Source: Chelonoidis abingdonii
Taxonomy: Eukaryota > Chordata > Testudines > Testudinidae
Direction of reading: 5' to 3'
Assembly: GCF_003597395.2 (NCBI RefSeq)
Contig: NC_133771.1
Span: 61,462,814-61,526,813 of the forward strand
Length of the DNA: 64,000 bases
A program made the translations under genes and the position numbers. The first letter of the stretch is position 1. Each line of letters begins with the position of its first letter. Below are positions 21,456 to 31,412 of this stretch, one piece after another. A model generated the notes under the pieces. It saw only the letters and a program-made list of their open reading frames with translations. It was not told the DNA's origin and searched no databases.

Positions 21456-21614
21456 AAGTTACATGGGCCCGTCGGGCCCGTGCTCCACCAATATTCAGGA
21501 ACGAGGACCTGGCTCCACCAACATTTGGGTTTATATTTTCAGAGCCGTCCACAGAGATGGGACAGTTCTGCTTCAACCCATTCTGGGCACCACCAAAAAT
21601 TACACAAAACTTGC
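21456..21614 (+). repeat. Short form of an unnamed interspersed repeat
   Basis: AAGTTACATGGGCCCG, CTCCACCAACATTTGGGTTT and TTCTGGGCACCACCAAAAAT match, in reverse complement, both ends of the repeat at 26216-26756. The GC-rich middle of the longer copy is absent here. I do not know the class. It carries no gene. Confidence 0.65.
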
Positions 21615-24249
21615 ACCCATGGCATAGGAGAGAACCTAAGGAAGATGAGAAACAGAACTGTGGTCATAAAACTGGACTCTGGAAAGAAAAAGAGAAACAG
21701 GCACAGTTCAAGGATTCAGTATGAGGAGGAGAGGTGGGTTCCTCACAGAAAGGAAGGGAGAGAGGGAGAGATGGCAAGTCTTTTCTACATGACACAGGAT
21801 GTACAGTGATATTTGCTGTTGCAGAAACATCTACACCATCTAAATAATTTTCTAGGAAAACATTCAATTTTAAGTACCCGATTAGTCCCACGGAAGTCAG
21901 GCTAAAATACTCAGGTGTCCCCAGTGTATGTGCATGAGCAATGGAGGAAACCCAACTGCTTTAGACAGAGCTGGGGACTTTAGTGAGACTGACCTCATGA
22001 GTAAGAGCTCCTCACTGTGAGTAATGGTTACACTATTGTGCCATAAATACTGATTCTAGTATTTTGTATAAAAAGAAGACCAATCTGAAAGTTCTGAATC
22101 ACTTTGGTATTTAGGGCAAAATTTTGCCCCCAGTTACACTGATGTAAATCCAGCATTACTCCATTAAGTCAGTGCCGCCAAGAGTAGAATTCATCCACAA
22201 GCATGTAACATTTCATCCAGAGCAGTTTGTTTCCAAAATAAGCATCTGAAAGTGGGTTGAAAGTGAAAATCAGTAAGTCTCCCTAGCTATCAAGCACACT
22301 TCCCATCTTCATACAATTGAACAGTATCATTTATTTTGCCATTCTGTAACCATACACAGTGTTCTAATTTGGTGCTCATATACCCCTTTCTCTCATCTTA
22401 TACCTTCACTGGTTAAATTCCTCAATCTCTTGAACTCTTTCAGATGAAACAGTTAAATTTCTTTGTCATTCCCTCAGCAGAGTGTTTTGTGGGGGATCTT
22501 TTCCTTTCTGCTTTTTTCATATTGAGTGGTTATCTCAAACTAGCAGATGTACTTCTGTGTTTCTGTATTTTAAAGGTACCCAATTACGTAATTCCAACAA
22601 AATAAATAGATCTCTAGATAATACTACCTCAATTCCGTATCAAGACTCAAAGGGCTATTTACCTGGCTCTACCTTGTGGCAAGTCAGCCATGGAAAAGAG
22701 ACCATAAGGTCAGTTTAATTGGCTGCTGGGAAAATACCCTCTCTCCCCACTCCCATCGTATGGGAGCAGCAAGCCGGAGGAGTTTCCAGGGCAGATGTGG
22801 GAGTGGCTGCAGAACAGCCCATAGCCAGCTTTGTGGAGCTACCATAAGTCCAGGAGCTACTCTAATTGATGTAGGGCCCAGGATGGTGCCCAGCCCAGCA
22901 GACCTTATATCTAGACTTGGCAGAATTTGATCTTTTTTTTTATAATTGCAACAGATAATATCTATGTTTATTTTTAAGTATTTTGTTCTATTTATGTCAA
23001 TTTAAATGTTCACAGTTACAGGAAATTTGGTGCGGGGGAAGCTCAGACAATAATTTAAAGATAGTAGATGCTGAGATTCAAAAAAATCTGTAACCACTTG
23101 TAACACAAATTGTTAACATCACATGTCAAAATATACAAGCTAAATAGCCTTAAATCAAACTCTACGAAGTTCTTCAGCAACATTTTTCATAATTTACCTC
23201 TCTGAACATTTTGATTATTATCAGAAATATTTTTCCATTGGTTTGTGTGTGTGCAGTGAAATTGCTGTTTACTGCCATGTTCCAATAAAAAAAAAATCCA
23301 ATTCCAAACCTGTTTACATCTCCAAGAAGGAGCAGTATGCATCCCATCTAGGGAGTGCTGCTGATACATGGGGACAATCTCGTTGGGAGTTCCACTGATG
23401 ACAGATCTGGGACATTAATTTGACACATTTATTTAATTGTGTTTCTTTTTAAAGGGATAAGACAGAGACTTTGCATCAACAGTTTCATAGATAGTATTTC
23501 GAAAGTGACCACAAAAGAGAGAGAAACAGCAAAAGAACCAAGACAACATTTTACTGCTGTTGAGAAGATATAATCTAATAAATATATTTCCAATCCTGTG
23601 AACAGGGAGTTGGCAACACAGCTCCCATTCATATTAATTGGAGGTGATATCCTGCTCACCACTCCAAAAGTATTCCCCTAGCAATCCTCTAGAAAGAGTA
23701 AGGGAAGCCAGAAATCCCAAACACTGATTCTGCCAGTCTCATCCCTATCGGCAGCAGTATAAATGAAACGAAACACTTTATGGGTTAGGTACAAGATGTT
23801 CTTTCAGAAAAGAGTCATCTGTAGCCAAAGGCAAAGAGGAGGAAAATTATATGGAAAGTAAAGAGAAAACAAGAAGCAATGCAAAAGAAAAAAAAGGGTA
23901 ATTGTATAGCTCTAGAGCAAAAGAAAATGTTTGGCCCAGAAAGCTATGGAACACATATGTAACGTGTACTGTGGGAAAAAGGCATAAGGGTTTACAAGAC
24001 ACACACAGATGTGAAAATTTACTAAGACATATTTAAGTTTGTCTCTCTCCAATGGGTGCTCCACTGTTTTGGGACCGCCAGGCAACAGTTCTGAATGACT
24101 CACATAGACATTTCTAACATGAGTCAGTTATCACTTCCTGGAATAAATATTGATTCTATGCCTGATTGGACTAAAGATGCCTCTGTTGGCTCATTAGTGA
24201 AATTATACCATGCTTAAGGACCATGTTTTTCTCCTGTAACTTGTGTCTT
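21615..24249. other. Non-coding stretch
   Basis: No gene is recognised. 22115-22195 (GCAAAATTTTGCCCCCAG to GTAGAATTCATCC) resembles the old fold-back repeats, with GATGTAAATCCAGCATTACT inside. 22670-22925 is GC-richer and may be a diverged LTR or transposon piece, but I cannot assign it. Confidence 0.4.
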
Positions 24250-24373
24250 CTAAGGCTCTGATCCAGCAAAGCAGTTAACCTGCTTAACTTTATTCCATTG
24301 ACTACAACTGCATTGTTACTCACATGCTTAGAGTTTAGCAAATGCAAGTTCTTTCCTGGATCAGGGCCTAAAT
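24250..24373. repeat. Palindromic amniote repeat
   Basis: AAGGCTCTGATCCAGCAAAG at the left is mirrored by CTTTCCTGGATCAGGGCCT at the right, with TTAACCTGCTTAAC and ATGCTTAGAGTTTAGCA between. Imperfect dyad symmetry over about 120 bp indicates an old MITE-like fold-back element. Relatives lie at 27418-27488 and 61775-61910. Confidence 0.65.
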
Positions 24374-24724
24374 GGTTAATATGTGTTTATAGTTTTACTA
24401 TATTGTATTCTTCAGTTACTAGCTCACTAACAGACTCATATTCTTTCCCATGTGTTTTTACCATCCCTGTGTGACCCTTGGATTTTTTCTTTCCATAGCT
24501 GAGATGCTCAGCTGAAACCCTTGCTGAAGGTCATACGGTCACCACCTTGGCCTTACCCACTTGGCATGAAGGTCTTACTTGGAGTATTTTGGCCTTCTTA
24601 TAAGGTTTATAAGAAGTTGATACTATGATAATGAGATGCTATTCCATGTGAGGGTGTAGCAGGGTTTCTGTTTCTTATGAAGTTTATTGTATTCTGTTTG
24701 TATGATTATATAGAATTATTGGGG

Positions 24725-24927
24725 CTGTCAAGTGATTAAAAAAGTAATCATGATTAATCATGCTGTTTAATAGAATAGTATTTATTTAAATATTTTTGGA
24801 TGTTTTCTACATTTTCAAATATATTGATGTCAATTACACCACAGAATACAAAGTGTACAGTGCTCACTTTATATTATTTTTTACAAATATTTTCACTGTA
24901 AAAATGTAGAGAAAGGAAATAGTATAT
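24725..24927 (+). repeat. Old DNA-transposon-like repeat, body
   Basis: The stretch opens with GTAATCATGATTAATCATG, a fold-back motif, followed by AT-rich sequence including TTTGGATGTTTTCTAC and GTGTACAGTGCTCACTTTA. I recognise this as a widespread vertebrate repeat but cannot name its family with confidence. It leads straight into the hairpin at 24928. Confidence 0.45.
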
Positions 24928-25067
24928 TTCAATTCCCCTCATACAAGTACCGTAGTGCAATCTTTATAGCTTTAAAGTACAACTTGTAACAAAGAAAATC
25001 TACCTTTGTAAGTTGTACTTTCATGATAAAGAGATTGCAGTACGGTACTTGTATGAGGGGAACTGAA
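24928..25067. repeat. 140-bp hairpin, arms of about 65 bp
   Basis: The left arm starts TTCAATTCCCCTCATACAAG and the right arm ends CTTGTATGAGGGGAACTGAA. They are near reverse complements over about 65 bp and are separated by a loop at 24995-25003. Mismatches and small indels are few. This looks like a fold-back duplication of part of the adjoining repeat. Confidence 0.85.
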
Positions 25068-25734
25068 CATCTCCTATTAACGTCAACGGGAGTTGTTCCA
25101 GTGACATCAAAAGGAAGAGGCTTGGAACCTAAAACTGCAAAATTATTTAGTTCTTCACTGAACCTATAAATGATTTGAAAGACAGCAATAAAAGTAGTTG
25201 AGTATTTGTGAAATCCTGTGAAATACCCGAAGTCTGACCTTGGCCTGAGAGGGAAAACAACTTTATTTTTCACATTTGATCTTGCTAGATTCAAACTGCA
25301 CATTTAGAGATAAAGGTGAGGCTATGATTACGAAGTTACAGTATCTTTTCCTTCTCTAATGTGATCTTTTCATGTTTCCTACAGCATTTTGACTCTTAGT
25401 GGTATGGTGTTGTGCAAATGGTAGTTGTTTCAGCAATAGTTAAAAGCAAGCCTGTTCTGACATATCAAGCAACTTACTCCCAAGAATGTGACATGTATGT
25501 ACAGGCTCTCACACAATGAGGCAGGCCTTATGTGGAGAAAAAATATCAGACTAGATGCTCGCTTTCTGAGGAAGTTCACAGTCTAGCCCAGAAAGTATGA
25601 TTTGATTACACATATTGGGCTCAATTCTCCCTTGAGTCTTAATAATCCTATATGTAGGAGGCTGTGAATCCAGATGAGACTGACCTTGCCTGACCAACAG
25701 GGAAAGTCCACCTGCATGATCTGGATTTCTGAGC
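25068..25734. other. No gene recognised
   Basis: Unique-looking sequence. The 124-residue minus-strand frame at 24929-25303 runs through the hairpin arm and is unlikely to be a gene. Confidence 0.45.
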
Positions 25735-26040
25735 ATAACATTGTATGCTTAGCATGTGTATTTTGCTTGGTCATTGTTAATAAAGAGGGGATAAGGATAT
25801 TACTGTGTAAGGCCCTTTCATTGATAAGATGTCCTGCAAACCTGCTGAAGATACACTCTGTGCTCTGGGAATTGGGTAAGGGTGGGGGTGCCCAAATTAA
25901 CAGGATTATGCCTTGAGCCCGCAGAAGGGTAAAGGGTGGGTGCCCTAGAGCATAAAGTTATGCCTGAGCCCTAGGAACAGGGTAACGGTGGATGCACCCT
26001 AGAGTATGTGAGTAACAAAATTTTGTGCAGGTAACAGATC
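25735..26040 (+). mobile_element. LTR fragment, downstream part
   Basis: The segment matches the later part of the LTR at 16270-16975: GTGTATTTTGCTTGGTCATT, GTAAGGCCC and AGTATGTGAGTAACA with TGCAGGTAACAG. An internal unit with GGTAA..GTGG near 25875, 25930 and 25980 is partly triplicated. The U3 promoter part is missing. No coding region is attached. Confidence 0.6.
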
Positions 26041-26215
26041 GTATCATAAGAAATGGCCCTTTATCTTTAACCAATTTTTGTTCTGTTATCTGGCCCTTTG
26101 CTACCCCTTCTCTTGGAGAAAAGCTTTACACATACTCTTCATAATGCTCATCTCCTGCTCTTCACGTGAGCATTTTTCTGTTCTCAATGCAGCTTACATA
26201 ACAGACATGGACATC

Positions 26216-26756
26216 AGGTTTGTATAATTTTGGTGGTGCCCAGAATAGGTCCAAGCAGAACCATCCCATCCATAGGCAACTGCCCTGGGACCTGCGCTTT
26301 GGGGGGCCCCACACTTTAGGGGAACACAGGATCCAGGGTGGCCTGGGGGCTTAGCAGGGGGCCTGGCACCAGTAGCAGCGAACGACCCAGCCCGCCCCAC
26401 TCCGCTGGCTCCCGGAGTCACTGGGGGGAAGAGATAGAAGCCAGAAAGAGGCAGGCCAGGAGCTTGGGGGAAGGGGTGGGAGTGGGCGTGGGGAGAGGGC
26501 AAAGCAGGGGTGGGAAGAGGCGGCATGGAATGGGGGAGGCTTGGGCCAAGTCACCTGCTGCTACTAGTGTCAGGCCGCCCACTACACCCCCAGGCTGCCC
26601 TGGACCCTGCATACCCCTGAAGCACAGAGCCCCCCAAAGCACGGGGCTCAGGGAGGTTGCCCCGGTATGTCCTATGGACGGGACAGCTCCAAAAATATAA
26701 GCCCAAACATTGGTGGAGCAGGGGCACCACGGGCCCATATAACTTGCCGCCTATGA
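26216..26756 (-). repeat. Long form of an unnamed interspersed repeat
   Basis: The ends match 21456-21614 in the opposite orientation (TGGTGGTGCCCAGAATAGG at the left, CAAACATTGGTGGAGCAGGG at the right). Between them lies about 400 bp of GC-rich sequence absent from the short copy, bracketed by CCATAGG (26270-26276) and CCTATGG (26671-26677). The long open frames here on both strands reflect GC richness and have no domains. Confidence 0.6.
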
Positions 26757-27417
26757 TAGCAGATGATGTATTTCAGTCTCGTATGGCTCTTACGAGATTT
26801 AGTCTTGTTTAAATATTGCATGTTGTAGTAAGTTAACCATTTTTGAGTTAGCTGGAATGGTAATGTTGAAATAAATATGCTAGTTTTTGGAGTAAATGAT
26901 AAAGCTATCTACAATACTATTTTAATAGTTCAAAGAAAAGGAAACCAGTGGGACTCCCAGGCCCACTAGATGGCACTGCGTACAGGTCTGATAATGTGCG
27001 ATATTAATCATCAGGGAAGAGTTCTTAGCAAAACAAAGAAGTAAAAATAAATCTTAGCCCAAACTGTCTGTATTTTATTGAATGGCTTGATTTCCAACAA
27101 AATTTCTAAATCTGGAACTTCATACAACCAGTCTGCCTGATCAGCAGCTTTCCTTAGTCACTCTAAATTAATGCTCTTTTACACAATTACTGCTATTTTT
27201 CCCCCAGAAGCTCCAATGTTTTTTTCTTCCAGGCCCTGGCCCACTCCCAAAACATTCCAGAGGTTTCATGAAATATTTAGAAAACCAGTGAATTTGTCTC
27301 ATGTGCCATGTGCATGTGACTGGACGGGTACGTATTTCAACCAACCCCCTCAAAAAGATTGTAGATTACACGGATGACCCTATTCTTCCATCCTGGTTAC
27401 AGATTGTCTGATACAGA
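26757..27417. other. No gene recognised
   Basis: Unique-looking, AT-rich sequence. Frames of about 60 residues at 27168-27377 overlap on both strands and show no domain. Confidence 0.45.
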
Positions 27418-27488
27418 GGCTTGATCCAGATCCCATTAAAACCAATGGGATTGTTTCCATTGAGTTCAGTGGGAGTTGGATCAGGACC
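27418..27488. repeat. Palindromic amniote repeat
   Basis: GGCTTGATCCAGATCCCATT and GGGAGTTGGATCAGGACC are inverted relatives around AACCAATGGGATTG and CATTGAGTTCAGTGGG. This is the same fold-back class as 24250-24373. Confidence 0.55.
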
Positions 27489-28093
27489 TCTGCTGGGCTG
27501 CCAAGAGACAAAAATGAGGGCACTGTTATTTCATGTGGATAAATTTTTCCCCTTCCTTGTCTGGAACATCTGCCCTCACTCAAACACCCACCAGTTAATA
27601 CTCCCATTGAAAACTAATGGGATGATAAGGTGCAGTTTAGAGTTCTATGTTTTGGAGCAGCTTTTCACCATGTTTGCTTTACCAACTGCTATGGGAGTGC
27701 ATTTTTCAAAGGTAGACTCTCTATTACTCCCTCTCAAACCCCATCTCCCACCTTCAGAAATGTCACTTTGGATGTGACTCCTCCAGGGTTCTAAGACACA
27801 GGATTGAGGTTCTTTTATCTTTTGAAAAAGTTTTAGTGACTTGGCTTCCCAAGCAAAAGTGCTGTGCAAGAAGCTCCCTGTTCTCCTCCCCTTTGACTTC
27901 ACTGCTCATTCCAATTCACTTAATTAGATATATTAAAACATGCCATTCAGTATTCTAGCCACAAATAATCCAAATTTAAAAATACAAAGAAAATATATAG
28001 GCTAATCAAAGTCAGCAATAAAGTGCAGTGACTCAAAGGCAAGTCCCACTCCACCCACTCAAGCCACCCTTCAAAGAAAGTCTGGGTATATAG
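27489..28093. other. No gene recognised
   Basis: Frames of 85-118 residues overlap here on both strands without any domain. No repeat landmark seen. Confidence 0.4.
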
Positions 28094-28098
28094 GCCAC

Positions 28099-28878
28099 TA
28101 TAACAGGGTGTTTGGCTCACCGTCATGGCACCTCTGGTTGGCCATTCTGGGAATTAGCTTGGGGTTACCAGGGCACCCTCCTCTGGTGGTGTCTCACCCA
28201 TCATCTCTTCTGTCTCTACCCAATCACTCCCCTAACCATGTCATCCTCTTCTGGACACAGCTCCCTGGCTGTGCCCCACTCAGTTTTTTCCCCCTTTCCG
28301 GGGGGACCAACACTCAGTCCAACCACTTGCCTCAGTGGCAAACTGCAGTCCAGGTTCTAGCCACTTATCTCAGTGGCAAACTGCAGTCTGTACACTGGCC
28401 ACTCCCCTCAGTGGCAAGTGGAGATTAAGCAAGGGGAGGACCCAGGCCCGCCCACTACTCCAGGTCCTAACCCAGGGACCCTACAGCTGGCAGCCATGTG
28501 CTGCCCCTCCTTCAACTCCACCATCTCCTTCCCCAGGCCACTTCCCTGCAGCCCCTGCACCTCTTCTCTCCTCTGCCCTTGTATCAGGACCTCAGTCGGG
28601 CAACTGTCAGCCTGGAGCTTCCTCATACGCTACTGACCTTGCCCAACACTGCTCTGTCCATGGTTCTCTTCCCTCAAACTCTAGGGAATGACTGCATCTG
28701 CTTTGCTCAGCAGCCCCTTCTTATATGCGCCAGCCTGGCTCTGACTGGCTCCTCCAATAAACCTTCCTCTAATTGGCTGGCACTACAAACCTTTTCCTTA
28801 TTGGCTGCCTCCCACGCAGCCTCCCCGAGATTGCTTTAACCTCTTACATACCAGTGAGAGGATAGCTGCCCCATCACA
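28099..28878 (-). mobile_element. Solo-LTR-like element
   Basis: Read on the minus strand it begins TGTGATGGGGCAGC at 28878 and ends CACCCTGTTATA at 28099. Flanks are GCCAC (28094-28098) and GTCAC (28879-28883), a 5-bp duplication with one mismatch. On the minus strand CCAAT motifs (CCAATAAGG, CCAATTAGAGG) precede CATATAAG near 28721-28728, a plausible promoter. A tandem of about 39 bp lies at 28322-28425. No internal coding region is present, so recombination has probably left a lone LTR. The first 12 bases are shared with the element at 29860. Confidence 0.7.
28322..28425 (+). repeat. Three-copy 39-bp tandem repeat inside the LTR
   Basis: CTCAGTGGCAAACTGCAGTC recurs at 39-bp spacing, with a third, diverged copy ending CTCAGTGGCAAGTGGAG. 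U3-type enhancer repeats often look like this, though no function is shown. Confidence 0.75.
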
Positions 28879-28883
28879 GTCAC

Positions 28884-29855
28884 ACACAGCCTGTTTCTCC
28901 AATGAGGGTAAGTTCCAGAAGCCCAGCGTGGCTACTAAAAATGGAATTCTGGCTTCTAGTCACAGAGAAATTGTCAAACAAACATAAAAAGAAGAGGAAA
29001 CAAAGAGAAAAAATGGAGTGAAAGTTATTCTTGTCTTTTTAGGCACTGGTCCTGCAACTGAGTACATGTGGGTGGACTGTGAGCCTGCACAAAGGCCAGT
29101 GAAGGCAACAAGACCCCATATTCTGCAGGAATATACCTATTCACAGACAGTTGCAGGAGATGGGCCACGTTTAGCACAGTATTATGGTTTAAGTCTTTTC
29201 AAACTTTTAAAATGGGTCTGTCTCTTAAATGGACAGCTAATTCCATTAAAAAAACAAAAAATGAAAACAGGCAATCCACCAAGGTTTCCATATTAAGAGT
29301 ATTCACTGTATTCAGTGTTTTACCAGCAACTATATAGAATCCCAGACTTGAAATTGTCCTAGGGCCTGGTCTTCAGGGTCAGCTAAGCTCTACTCAGAGC
29401 ATTGGGGGAAGTGGGGAAATTTTGGGGGGCCAGGCCTGAGTTATGACAGCTGCAATGCTGCTTTAACTTATAGCAACATGTAATGACCCCTAATGGACAT
29501 TACACCAACCATGGGACACTGAAGTAGAGAGTGCTGTAGCCAAGACCTTCACAACATGACCCATATGCCAGGGTAATGGCATGGAGCAAGTTTTAACGAT
29601 CCACAGAAATCCTCAGGTGCCCATTTATTGCAAAATTTCCTGCTCTACAGAATCTAGTCACCAAATCTTCTGCTAGCTCCATGGAACAATATCTCACTTA
29701 TTAAACCTCTACCACAAAACTGGTGGGTACATCTTTGTTCTGTATTTTCCCTAGGCAAAGAGCAACTCATTTGGGGGCACACTGTTTATCAGACTTTGCA
29801 ACTGCCTAATAATTTCTGGCCTCTCTGAACGTTATTTGAGAAAGCAGGGTCATGG
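28884..29855. other. No gene recognised
   Basis: Sequence between two LTR-like elements. 29018-29296 opens a 92-residue frame without known motifs. Confidence 0.4.
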
Positions 29856-29859
29856 CACT

Positions 29860-30512
29860 TGTGATGGGGCAAGGCCAGATGGCTACAGTAAAGTACTGAG
29901 AAACAGGTATGTTAGCCCCAGGCTAAACAAATCCCTAGGACCGTGGTAACCAAATGGCAGTTGCTCCAGGTTAATCAAGGCACCTGGAGCCAATTAAGAC
30001 CTTTCTAGAAGGCAGTGGAGATAGCTACTTTAATTAGAACACCTGCAGCCAATCAGGGCAGGCTAATCAGGGCACCTGGGTTTAAAAAGGAGCTCACCCC
30101 AGTCAGGCAGGGAGGAGCCAGAGGAGAAGGAGTGTGAGTGAGAAGCTGGGAGCAAGAAGGCAAGGAGCTGAGAGTGAGAGAGTGTACTGCTGGAGGATTT
30201 AGGAGACAAGCATTATCAGACATCAGGAGGAAGATCCTGTGGTGAGGATAAAGAAGGTGTTTGGAGGAGGCCATGGGGAAGTAGCCCAGGGAGTTGTAGC
30301 TGTCATGCAGCTGTTACAGGAGGTACTATAGACAGCTGCAATCCACAGGGCCCTGGGCTGGAACCCGGAGTAGAGGGCGGGCCCGGGTTCCCCCCCAAAC
30401 CTCCCATCTCCTGATCCAACACAGGAGGAGTTGACCCAGATTGTGGGGAAGATCACTGAGGTGAGCAAATCTGCCAAGAAGCCTACCAAGGTAGAGGAGG
30501 AACTTTGTCACA
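29860..30512 (+). mobile_element. Solo-LTR-like element
   Basis: It begins TGTGATGGGGCAAGG and ends CTTTGTCACA, with terminal inverted bases TGTGA/TCACA. It is flanked by CACT on both sides (29856-29859 and 30513-30516). A TATA-like TTTAAAAAGG lies near 30081. The sequence downstream is purine-rich with repeated GGAGGAG. No internal retroviral or Gypsy genes are attached, which fits a solo LTR. The family recurs widely in turtle sequence as I remember it. Confidence 0.7.
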
Positions 30513-30516
30513 CACT

Positions 30517-31224
30517 GTTCAGCATTCCACGTCCTCTTCCAGTGTCTCAGGATCCAGTTCTTATGTTTGCTTGGGGGTTTTTTGGTTTTTTTTTAAAAGA
30601 GAATAAGGTGTTCTGAGGGGGAAATCAACAGATCTTTGAAGAAAACCATTTGCAGATGCTCAAAGAGTGAGACACTACACGAATATTATGAAAATAACAA
30701 GAAGCTGTGAAACATCAGCATTGGTTTTCCATAACAACTAAATACACACCCGCAGGTTCACGTTTTCTTCTGTGCCTTTTGCCACTATTAATTATTCATG
30801 TTTAAACAGTGTAGAGATTCTGCATTCATTTCTCCTGTAACTTCTTGTTTGGTCCTATAATGAAGCAATTAAAGTGAGTTTATATTACAGTTAAAGTTGG
30901 CAAATCCAAACGTACCTGCAGTGCTTTTAGATGGCAAGCCAGTAGGAATCCATCCTCAGCTCAACATGTGTGTATAAGTTTTACAAGCTATTTAAATCCT
31001 GTCCTTGAAAACCTACCTTAAAAGCTCCTAGATTACCTGCAGTTTCATATTCTACTGCACTTAATCAGAATTTAAAAGCCTCTAGGAATAGTTAAACAAA
31101 ATAAAGGATTTAAACTAGATACACTAAGATATTTTTAACCTCTTCACTACTGAATGGATTTGTTGGTACTTTAAATAGATATTACATTGATATCAAGGTA
31201 TTCAGTGTCAGGCTATATCAGTAA
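30517..31224. other. No gene recognised
   Basis: AT-rich, unique-looking sequence without landmarks. Confidence 0.45.
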
Positions 31225-31412
31225 TGAATAGAATCATAGAATATCAGGGTTGGAAGGGCCCTCAGGAGGTTATCTAGTCCAACCTCCTGCTCAAAGCAGG
31301 ACCAATCCCCAACTAAATCATCCCAGCCAGGGCTTTGTCAAGCCTGATCTTAAAAACCTCTAAGGAAGGCGATTCCACCACCTCTCTAGGTAACCCATTC
31401 CAGTACTTAACA
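31225..31412 (-). mobile_element. CR1 3'-end fragment
   Basis: On + it reads AATAGAATCATAGAATATCA, AGTCCAACCTCCTGCTCAAA and CAAGCCTGATCTTAAAAACC, the reverse complement of a CR1 tail. It is little diverged and severely 5'-truncated. Confidence 0.92.

Noticed and set aside
24929..25303. 124-residue minus-strand frame
   Set aside because: It runs through one arm of the hairpin and into unrelated sequence; no domain.
26194..26738. Pro-rich frames on both strands
   Set aside because: GC-rich centre of an interspersed repeat; overlapping frames in both directions indicate composition, not coding.
28322..28425. Possible CRISPR-like array from regularly spaced repeats
   Set aside because: Only three copies at 39-bp spacing, directly tandem, inside an LTR-like element of a vertebrate genome.
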